From positions 1 to 7,155 of the forward strand of contig JAPLCR010000366.1 of the NCBI GenBank assembly GCA_026392135.1: a DNA stretch of 7,155 bases, read 5' to 3'. Made by a program: the position numbers and the translations under genes. The stretch is from Armatimonadota bacterium (lineage in GTDB: Bacteria; Armatimonadota; Chthonomonadetes; Chthonomonadales; Chthonomonadaceae). Position 1 is the stretch's first letter; each line of letters begins with the position of its first letter. Under the pieces are notes generated by a model. It was not told the origin of the DNA, did not search any database, and worked only from the letters and a program-made list of their open reading frames with translations. Shown piece by piece: positions 1 through 5,479 of this stretch.

Positions 1-226
1 TAGGCTACGCATCGACCTCGAAGACCCCTCCGCGCAGATAGATACACCCTTCGCTACTGTTTGGAAGCGCGAAGGGGGGCAGGTGACACTACAGTTCGAC
101 CCCAAAATTATCTCTCCCACCGAGTTGATACAGAGAGTCGCTTCTCTGGTCGCTATCCGTGATCTCTTTGTTGAAAACCCACCGATTGAGGAGATTATTG
201 CGCGACTCTATGAGGAGCATCTTTAG
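1..226 (+). CDS. ABC transporter ATP-binding protein, C-terminal end (partial)
   Basis: Only the last 74 codons are in the window (frame from base 2, stop TAG at 224-226); Walker A, signature and Walker B motifs would lie upstream and cannot be checked. What is seen is a small alpha/beta tail with REGGQVTLQFD, then SPTELIQRVASL, then IRDLFVENPPIEEIIARLYE. This matches the regulatory tail (DUF4162-like) that follows the nucleotide-binding domain in ATPases of ABC-2 type exporters (drug, antibiotic or polysaccharide export), which typically end in a 'v.dl.v.eP.iEeii..ly' pattern. The stop overlaps the GTG start of the permease by one base (TAGTG), indicating translational coupling and that the two proteins form one transporter at the cytoplasmic membrane. 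The substrate cannot be inferred. Confidence 0.8.
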   Translation, partial: RLRIDLEDPSAQIDTPFATVWKREGGQVTLQFDPKIISPTELIQRVASLVAIRDLFVENPPIEEIIARLYEEHL

Positions 227-1017
227 TGAAGCCCTATCTGACCGTTCTGGGAGCGCAGTATCGAATGCTACTACAGTACCGCGCAAGAGCATGGGCAGGT
301 CTGGTCACTCAGCTCTTTTGGGGGCTTATTCGTGTCGCTATATTCACGTCGTTCTATCAGTCCTCTGTGCGCGTTCAGCCCATGCTTCTTCCTGACATCA
401 TCACCTATCTCTGGATGACACAGGCACTCTTTGCGCTCACCTACTGGAGTGCAAGCCCCGAAGTAAGCGAAATGATTCGGAATGGCTCTATCGCCTACGA
501 GCTGTTACGCCCAATAGACCTCTACTGGTTCTGGTTCGCCCGTGCTGTTGCAAGCCGCCTTGCACCGACTACGCTACGCTCCATTCCTCTCTTTGTAGTG
601 GCGGGACTTCTCTTTGAGTTGAAAATGCCTGCCTCTGCCACAACCGTACTTCTGTTTCTTGGAGGGGTTGCAAGTGGTGTAGCGATTATTGCGGCGTTGA
701 GTTGTATTCTCACTACGGCTCTCCTCTACACCCTCTCCAGTGAGGGCATCATGCGTCTCTCAATCCCCCTCACACTCCTCTTTTCTGGTCTGTTGGTACC
801 GCTTCCGCTCCTACCAAGCTGGTTTCAGCCTGTCGTCTACTTTCTGCCTCTGCGTCATATTCTGGACACCCCCATACGCCTCTACACGGGTAACATCTCC
901 CCTCCTGAGAGTGTTTGGGTGTTTCTGCACGCAGCTATTTGGCTTATCACTCTTGTGTTATGGGGCAGGTGGCTTTTGAAGAGAGCGGTAACTCGCTTAG
1001 TGGCACAGGGCGGCTAG
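226..1017 (+). CDS. ABC-2 type transporter permease (PF06182-like)
   Basis: A 263-residue membrane protein with about six hydrophobic segments (roughly residues 24-44, 57-75, 116-133, 138-169, 176-198, 229-250) and a basic N-terminal amphipathic stretch with YRARAW at residues 18-23. The motif NGSIAYELLRPIDLYWFWFA (residues 86-105) is typical of the ABC-2 family of permeases related to PF06182, as is the loop LPLRHILDTPIRLYTG (207-222). Length is normal for the family. The GTG start overlaps the stop of the upstream ATPase gene by one base, so it is very likely translated by re-initiation and forms the membrane part of the same exporter. Members of this family often occur as two permease genes per ATPase. 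Only one lies downstream of the ATPase here, so a partner would have to be upstream of the window or the protein acts as a homodimer. Substrate unknown. Confidence 0.88.
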   Translation: MKPYLTVLGAQYRMLLQYRARAWAGLVTQLFWGLIRVAIFTSFYQSSVRVQPMLLPDIITYLWMTQALFALTYWSASPEVSEMIRNGSIAYELLRPIDLYWFWFARAVASRLAPTTLRSIPLFVVAGLLFELKMPASATTVLLFLGGVASGVAIIAALSCILTTALLYTLSSEGIMRLSIPLTLLFSGLLVPLPLLPSWFQPVVYFLPLRHILDTPIRLYTGNISPPESVWVFLHAAIWLITLVLWGRWLLKRAVTRLVAQGG

Positions 1018-1076
1018 CAGGATAATGGTCAGAGTATGGCGAAATAGACGGAGTGTGAGTTCATAACGCCTTAAAT

Positions 1077-1081
1077 GAGGT
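1077..1081 (+). promoter_or_regulatory. Ribosome-binding site for the glycosidase gene
   Basis: GAGGT lies 6 bases before the GTG at 1088. It supports this GTG as the start, as does the signal peptide that begins right there. The 70-base gap 1018-1087 otherwise shows no terminator-like hairpin with a T-tract, so read-through from the transporter genes is possible. Confidence 0.65.
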
Positions 1082-1087
1082 AACTGG

Positions 1088-1162
1088 GTGCTAAAGTCAC
1101 ATCCCTTTTTGATATTTTTGTTCTTGTTCATGCTGTTGGGGCAGGCACCTGTTGCGTCCGCA
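1088..1162 (+). other. Sec signal peptide of the glycosidase
   Basis: Residues 1-25: a short N-region with one Lys (MLKSH), a strongly hydrophobic core (FLIFLFLFMLLG, residues 7-18), then a polar part ending VASA followed by QA. The A-x-A rule (A23, A25) predicts cleavage after residue 25. There is no cysteine at +1, so this is not a lipoprotein signal. The mature protein should be periplasmic or extracellular. Confidence 0.85.
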
Positions 1163-4100
1163 CAGGCGCACTCCTCCTCCGTTCCAACGGTGCCTATGTG
1201 GATATGGGCTGAAAAAGACTTCCCTATACCTGATACTGTCTTCTTTCGCCACGCCTTCCGTCTACCGCAAAAGCCTGTTATGGCGCGACTTCTTATTGTA
1301 GGCGATGACATTTTTACGGCATACCTCAATGAGGATCGTAAACCCGTTGGTACAGGTAATGACTGGACGACGGCGCAGGAGTTTGATGTGACGCGCTCCC
1401 TGAAAGCAGGTAGAAACCTCCTTGCCGTAGAGGTGACGAATACCGCTGGACCGGGAGGGCTGCTCTATCGCCTGACCGTCGAACTTCCTAACGGTAAGAC
1501 GCTCGTGTTTGTCTCTAACAAAAGTACGCGGCTCGAGCGGCGCCCTCCGCCAATATGGATGGATTTCACTTTTGATGACAGTAACTGGTCTGCTGCCCGT
1601 GAAATAGCCCCTGTTAATGGCGGTGTGTGGGGTATGCTCCGCACGAACCCACAGACCGATGCCTCTCGTATCGTTCGTATTTGGAATATCCTCTCCACCT
1701 CTGCTCCTAAAGACAATCCGTATACCGTTACCCGTAATATCGGTGATAGGATGCTAATGACAACCAGTGTGGCGAGCAAAGCGGAGATGCAGATATTAGC
1801 AGGAGAGGGCTTTACACTTTTTCAGACCGACTCAAGTCACATCTCCTCTAATGAGGTTTCGGAAGGGCATTGGGACTGGCAGGAGTCGGAAATCCAGCGC
1901 AAAACAGTGCAAAAACTAGGGGCAGATTGGGTCTACTTTCCTCACTTCGCCTTTCCTCCAAAATGGTATCGGGATAAAGTGCCGTTTACGCGTATCCAGT
2001 GTTTAGAACACAAGGAGCCTGTGCAGGCATTCTCCCCTTGGGAGCCTAAGTGGGCAGAGTATATTGAGCATGGCTATACCGCTCTGGCGCAGGCATTTCA
2101 GGAGGTAGGGAGAGGGGAGAGACCTCTCTCAGCACTCTGTGTCGGTGTGCATGGAGACTACGGTGAGGCTGGCTTTTTGAGCGGCGGGCGCATCGCAATG
2201 GGTTTCCAAAAAGACGACTGGGTGCGCGAGTTTGGGAATGACCATGATCATCTCGGCTTCTGGTGCGGTGACCCTCTTGCGCGTGCGAATTTTCGTGACG
2301 TAATGCTCAAGAAGTATGTAACCCTAGACAAACTCAACGACGCATGGAAGCGCGATTATAAGAGACTGGATGAGGTTGTCTATCCAGAAAAGCCGCGTGC
2401 AGATGCACGCAGGGAGTGGCTGGATTTTGTTGAGTGGTACAAGGGTGGAGTCGCTACCGGAATTGACATAAACCTTGCCTCAGCACGAAAGCACTTCCCG
2501 AACACTCTTCTTATGCTCACGGCAGGCTTCAAAGACGAAGACCCTCGTGGCGGCAACGACAAGGCTGCTATGTTTGCGCGGCTGGCAAGCGCGTGCCGTT
2601 TCTATAAAACGCCGTTCTGGGTGGAGCCGCAGAGTGGACTCTCCAATGAAGAGGAGGTTGGGCGCATCTTTGAAGCGGTGTCACAGGGCGCAAAAGGGAT
2701 TTTTGACTGGTCTAGCAATGCGCTTAGGCACAGAGATGTCTACTACCGCTATGGCAAACACCTCCGTGTAGAAAAGCCTATCGTGGATGTTGCTATGTTC
2801 TATCCTGCCGATACGCAGCAACTCCGTACTGACCAAGGGTATCACCTTCTTTTCGCGCAAGCCTGCGCCTATCTACGCGACTTTATGAATTTTGATATTG
2901 TGGACGATAGGATGGTAAAAGACGGCTGTATGGACGGCTATCGTGTGCTGGTGCTTTGGGAGGGAACGTTTGCAGAGCCAGACACTCTAGAAAAAATCAA
3001 AAATTGGGTGAACGGCGGTGGGGTTGTACTCGCCTATGATTTCGGCAAAATTTCGACGTTTGAAGGCGACACAACCTGGTTTGATGACCTGTTTGGGTAT
3101 AGCAAAGAGCTTCTCCGCGCCAAGGTGTCCGAGCGTTATATCGGAGCCATTCCCACGCACTACCGAGTGAATGTCGGACAGCCAGAGATTGCCGACTACC
3201 TTAGCGGAGACTGGTATGAGCCGGAAATGCGTGAAAAGAGTATGTATCGCTGGGTTGGGGCAAACGCGAATGTGCTACTACCTGTAGACCCAACTAAGCA
3301 GTATACGCTTACTATTCGTGCTAACATACCTGACTCCGCTGTAGATCTATCGCGCAAAGTGATGATAAATGGGCATGAGATAGGCTCGCTGAGTAGTGCC
3401 GGTGATGTCACTTATCGCTTTGTAGTCTCTGGTGACATTTTTGAAGATGCAAAGCTGGCACGCCTGACTATTCAGTCGCAAACATTTCAGCCCGCGAAGG
3501 TGGACAACAGTTCGCGGGATATGCGGCGTCTCTCTTGTCAGATACTCTCACTTGAGATGATTGAGACCAGTGCGAAGGTGTTAGCAAACCCGCAACCTCC
3601 TGCCGGAGTGATACAGCGCGATCTGGACTTGCGGCAGTTAAATGGAAACTGGTCAAGGCGCTATGGTAAGGGGTTGACGATATTTTTTCCGGGTAAACGG
3701 ACGCTGTTACGAGGCTTTCTGGAGGTAGTGCGTCGCGCAACCTATAACTTGAGTGATATTGACCCGGGGAGGCGAAACGCCATTGCTGTGGATGCCGGGC
3801 AAGATGGTGTGTATGCGACGCTGTTCACAGACAAAATTCTCTACTACAACTCGACGGATATGGCGGTTACAAAGGTGGTCAATATCCCCGCGAGTGCGTT
3901 TGCTGATTGGCGCGGCGAAGTGACTATTCCTACCGAGAGTAGTTGGAAACTGTTGTTAGAACCGCACAGTATCGGTGCTGTGTATTTAGCCCCACCACCG
4001 CGTGAACTCCTCTTTGAGTGTGAAGAGTTTACAGATACTGGTGCGGCGACGCTACTCCAAGACCCGAACTGTAGCCCCGGTATGGGGAACTCAGCGTTGA

Positions 4101-4417
4101 AAATAGTGGGTGGCTCCAATATCTCCACGCGCTTTCGTGTGGATACAGGGGGGCAGTACGCGCTGTACACGCGCTGTACACGCAATAACCTGTTGGAGCC
4201 GGTGGAGGTGTTTCTTGATGATATACCTGTCAAGGCAATGAACGTGAAGATGGGGCAGGTGATGCTTGCCGGAATGGTAAATGTCTCTTCTGGAACCCAC
4301 AAATTGACCATTCGGGCTACATCTAAGCGCGATGTGCGTGCCGACTTTGTGCTGCTGACGAGTGACCCTACTGTAGCAGGCTACGATTTTGCGGTACGGA
4401 TACCGCCAGTAGAGTAG
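1088..4417 (+). CDS. Secreted multi-domain glycoside hydrolase-like protein (GH42-like barrel)
   Basis: 1109 residues, probably exported. Residues 1-25 form a signal peptide. Residues about 37-182 resemble the N-terminal beta-sandwich of alpha-L-rhamnosidases and related enzymes (WIWAEKD, FRHAFRLP, DDIFTAYLN, FDVTRSLKAGRNLLAVEV, FDDSNW). Residues about 220-560 look like a clan GH-A, GH42-like (beta/alpha)8 barrel: GHWDWQ at 260-265, GVHGDYGEAGF around 356-362, FRDVMLKKY and LNDAW at 402-420, and FWVEPQSG around 511. E360 is the candidate acid/base and E513 the candidate nucleophile, 153 residues apart, as expected for strands 4 and 7. Residues about 565-690 resemble the amidotransferase-like (beta-galactosidase trimerisation) domain, with WVNGGGVVLAYDFGK at 640-654. 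Residues about 706-829 form another sandwich (WYEPE at 709-713, DMRRL at 811-815). A further sandwich ends near 970, and 972-1105 look like a carbohydrate-binding or jelly-roll module. The fold assignment is good; the substrate and activity are unknown, and a non-catalytic role is not excluded. Confidence 0.8.
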   Translation: MLKSHPFLIFLFLFMLLGQAPVASAQAHSSSVPTVPMWIWAEKDFPIPDTVFFRHAFRLPQKPVMARLLIVGDDIFTAYLNEDRKPVGTGNDWTTAQEFDVTRSLKAGRNLLAVEVTNTAGPGGLLYRLTVELPNGKTLVFVSNKSTRLERRPPPIWMDFTFDDSNWSAAREIAPVNGGVWGMLRTNPQTDASRIVRIWNILSTSAPKDNPYTVTRNIGDRMLMTTSVASKAEMQILAGEGFTLFQTDSSHISSNEVSEGHWDWQESEIQRKTVQKLGADWVYFPHFAFPPKWYRDKVPFTRIQCLEHKEPVQAFSPWEPKWAEYIEHGYTALAQAFQEVGRGERPLSALCVGVHGDYGEAGFLSGGRIAMGFQKDDWVREFGNDHDHLGFWCGDPLARANFRDVMLKKYVTLDKLNDAWKRDYKRLDEVVYPEKPRADARREWLDFVEWYKGGVATGIDINLASARKHFPNTLLMLTAGFKDEDPRGGNDKAAMFARLASACRFYKTPFWVEPQSGLSNEEEVGRIFEAVSQGAKGIFDWSSNALRHRDVYYRYGKHLRVEKPIVDVAMFYPADTQQLRTDQGYHLLFAQACAYLRDFMNFDIVDDRMVKDGCMDGYRVLVLWEGTFAEPDTLEKIKNWVNGGGVVLAYDFGKISTFEGDTTWFDDLFGYSKELLRAKVSERYIGAIPTHYRVNVGQPEIADYLSGDWYEPEMREKSMYRWVGANANVLLPVDPTKQYTLTIRANIPDSAVDLSRKVMINGHEIGSLSSAGDVTYRFVVSGDIFEDAKLARLTIQSQTFQPAKVDNSSRDMRRLSCQILSLEMIETSAKVLANPQPPAGVIQRDLDLRQLNGNWSRRYGKGLTIFFPGKRTLLRGFLEVVRRATYNLSDIDPGRRNAIAVDAGQDGVYATLFTDKILYYNSTDMAVTKVVNIPASAFADWRGEVTIPTESSWKLLLEPHSIGAVYLAPPPRELLFECEEFTDTGAATLLQDPNCSPGMGNSALKIVGGSNISTRFRVDTGGQYALYTRCTRNNLLEPVEVFLDDIPVKAMNVKMGQVMLAGMVNVSSGTHKLTIRATSKRDVRADFVLLTSDPTVAGYDFAVRIPPVE
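4158..4183 (+). repeat. 11-bp tandem duplication inside the glycosidase gene
   Basis: ACGCGCTGTAC occurs twice in direct succession (4158-4168 and 4169-4179), followed by ACGC, the start of a third copy. The unit is not a multiple of three, yet the reading frame stays open through it, encoding ALYTRCTRNN in the C-terminal module. Confidence 0.9.
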
Positions 4418-4479
4418 GGGGAGTACTACGTATTTACCCTGCTGTTTTGGGCAAAAAGAGGACAACGACACCCTTTGAA

Positions 4480-4486
4480 AAGGAGG
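4480..4486 (+). promoter_or_regulatory. Ribosome-binding site that sets the PhyH-like gene start
   Basis: AAGGAGG, a near-perfect Shine-Dalgarno sequence, lies 11 bases before the ATG at 4498. The longer frame would start with TTG at 4447, where the upstream bases (ACCCTGCTGTT) hold no purine-rich ribosome-binding site. The site therefore favours 4498 as the true start. Confidence 0.7.
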
Positions 4487-4497
4487 CAAGCCGTTTT

Positions 4498-5313
4498 ATG
4501 GAATCTCGTTTCCCATCGGCTCTTGACGATTTTTTGTTCGATTTACGTGGTTATCTTGTACTAGAAAATGCGGTTGCACCCGATCTACTCTCCGCGTTAA
4601 ACACATCCTTTGACGGCTTTCCACCTATCCCGCGTGAGGGGTGGTGGGGGAACGCACAACGCCGTGACTACACAGATGAGACGGGCTTTGAACTGCACAA
4701 CTGCGTAGAAGTAGGAGAGCCCTTTGAGCAGCTAATAGACCATCCTAGTTGGATAAACCATATTCGCCGCTACTGCGGAGAGGAAGACTCTTACGTGCAA
4801 GGGCTTTTCATAGACGAGTGCGTCGCCTCTATCCGCACGAGTGGGGGGCATCACCCAGTACATTCAGGTGGGTATCGCGGTGCGTTGCGCGGAAAGTATC
4901 AGTATGAGCATGGCGTGTTTCGTTGCGGACAGTGTAACATCATCGTCGCGCTCACCGATATTGGGGAGGGCGACGGACCTACAATGGTTATTCCGGGTAG
5001 CCACAAATCGAACTTCACGCACCCTCTGGCTGGCGACTATGGCAAGGGCGATAGAATGGACGATTTGCCGGGCGCGGTTCCCGTCTACCTTAATGCGGGG
5101 GATGCGGTGCTGTTTGTGGATGGAATCATGCACGGCGGCTCTAGCCGAGTCAAGACCGAGGGGGAGAGGCGTGTAACTATCTATCGGTATGGCGTGAGTT
5201 GGGCGGCAACGCGCTTCGGCTACGAGTACTCACAGGGACTGCTTGACCGCCTCACTCCAGGGCGGCGCAAAATACTTCAGCCGATTACGCCGAGCCGTCC
5301 GCCTACAAACTAA
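4498..5313 (+). CDS. Phytanoyl-CoA dioxygenase (PhyH)-family protein
   Basis: 271 residues from the ATG at 4498; the frame is open back to a TTG at 4447 (288 residues), but the Shine-Dalgarno sequence and the family-like N-terminus (FLFDLRGYLVLENAVAPDLL) favour 4498. The fold is the cupin-like double-stranded beta-helix of Fe(II)/2-oxoglutarate oxygenases of the PhyH family: NIIVALTDIGEGDGP, then VIPGSHKSN (164-172), AGDAVLFVDGIMHGGSSR with H212 as the distal metal ligand, and ERRVTIYRY with R224 or R225 as the probable 2-oxoglutarate-binding arginine. The usual proximal H-x-D motif is not seen; the matching stretch reads HHPVHSGGY, with H122-S-G124 (see findings). The C-terminal LTPGRRKILQPITPSRPP stretch is typical of many environmental PhyH-like proteins of unknown substrate. 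No signal peptide, so cytoplasmic. It starts 80 bases after the glycosidase gene and may be co-transcribed with it. Confidence 0.85.
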   Translation: MESRFPSALDDFLFDLRGYLVLENAVAPDLLSALNTSFDGFPPIPREGWWGNAQRRDYTDETGFELHNCVEVGEPFEQLIDHPSWINHIRRYCGEEDSYVQGLFIDECVASIRTSGGHHPVHSGGYRGALRGKYQYEHGVFRCGQCNIIVALTDIGEGDGPTMVIPGSHKSNFTHPLAGDYGKGDRMDDLPGAVPVYLNAGDAVLFVDGIMHGGSSRVKTEGERRVTIYRYGVSWAATRFGYEYSQGLLDRLTPGRRKILQPITPSRPPTN

Positions 5314-5366
5314 AACTACTGCCCCTCTGAATTTCCCTCTTCCCATAACAAAACTTTGAGGATATT

Positions 5367-5384
5367 GTAGGAGGAAGTTCCTGC
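5367..5384 (+). promoter_or_regulatory. Small hairpin in the oxidoreductase leader
   Basis: GTAGGA (5367-5372) can pair with TCCTGC (5379-5384): six pairs, one of them T:G, around a six-base loop. Its right arm overlaps AAGTTCCT (5375-5382), so it cannot form together with the long-range pairing to 5413-5420. A T-rich run (CTTTTTTGATTT, 5401-5412) follows 16 bases later, too far for a classic terminator. Confidence 0.4.
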
Positions 5385-5420
5385 AAAGGCGTAGAAGAGT
5401 CTTTTTTGATTTAGGAACTT
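5375..5420 (+). promoter_or_regulatory. 8-bp inverted repeat covering the upstream ORF ribosome-binding site
   Basis: AAGTTCCT (5375-5382) is the exact reverse complement of AGGAACTT (5413-5420). The right arm contains AGGA, the only ribosome-binding-like sequence of the 10-codon ORF starting at 5421. Pairing in the mRNA would hide it. Regulation by this structure is inference. Confidence 0.45.
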
Positions 5421-5453
5421 ATGGCTTGGCGCATGGTTGCGCCGCGCCGCTAA
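5421..5453 (+). CDS. Possible 10-codon leader peptide ORF
   Basis: ATG at 5421 opens a frame reading MAWRMVAPRR and stopping at TAA 5451-5453, 26 bases before the oxidoreductase start codon. AGGA at 5413-5416 precedes it by 4 bases. The codons run through the GGCGCA/TGCGCC hairpin. Three of ten residues are Arg (all CGC). It may be a regulatory leader peptide or a chance frame; nothing shows that it is translated. Confidence 0.3.
   Translation: MAWRMVAPRR
5428..5443 (+). promoter_or_regulatory. GC-rich hairpin within the leader
   Basis: GGCGCA (5428-5433) and TGCGCC (5438-5443) form a perfect 6-bp stem with loop TGGT. No T-tract follows (GCGCCGCTAAAAC), so it is not an intrinsic terminator. 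It lies entirely inside the 10-codon ORF, so a translating ribosome would melt it. Confidence 0.5.
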
Positions 5454-5464
5454 AACTTCAGAAT

Positions 5465-5470
5465 AGAGGA
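5465..5470 (+). promoter_or_regulatory. Ribosome-binding site of the oxidoreductase gene
   Basis: AGAGGA lies 9 bases before the ATG at 5480, a normal spacing, and supports this start. It sits inside the second copy of the imperfect direct repeat. Confidence 0.7.
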
Positions 5471-5479
5471 TGTTGAGAT

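Larger units (their letters stand above)
5350..5475 (+). repeat. Imperfect direct repeats flanking a structured ~100-bp leader element
   Basis: AAAACTT occurs at 5350-5356 and again at 5452-5458. GAGGATATTG at 5358-5367 recurs as GAGGATGTTG (9 of 10 bases identical) at 5466-5475, where it overlaps the ribosome-binding site of the oxidoreductase gene. The order is the same in both copies, with six extra bases in the second. The interval between holds the hairpins and the short upstream ORF described separately. Confidence 0.6.

Noticed and set aside
1021..1026. GATAAT as a -10 box for the glycosidase gene
   Set aside because: It matches TATAAT in five of six positions, but the best -35 at a proper distance (TTAGTG, 997-1002) matches poorly, so no promoter is called.
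4158..4179. Palindrome-rich GTAC/GCGC run as a regulator-binding site
   Set aside because: It lies deep inside a coding region and is fully explained by the 11-bp tandem repeat.
3844..4489. Long minus-strand frames opposite the end of the glycosidase gene
   Set aside because: They lie antisense to a well-supported gene, show no family motifs and have low-complexity shadow-like composition.
5401..5412. T-rich run as the end of an intrinsic terminator after the PhyH-like gene
   Set aside because: The nearest hairpin ends at 5384, 16 bases earlier, and has only six pairs including a wobble; it does not fit a terminator.
5314..5479. Known riboswitch class in the oxidoreductase leader
   Set aside because: I could not match the conserved cores of any riboswitch I know; the segment is described only as a structured leader.
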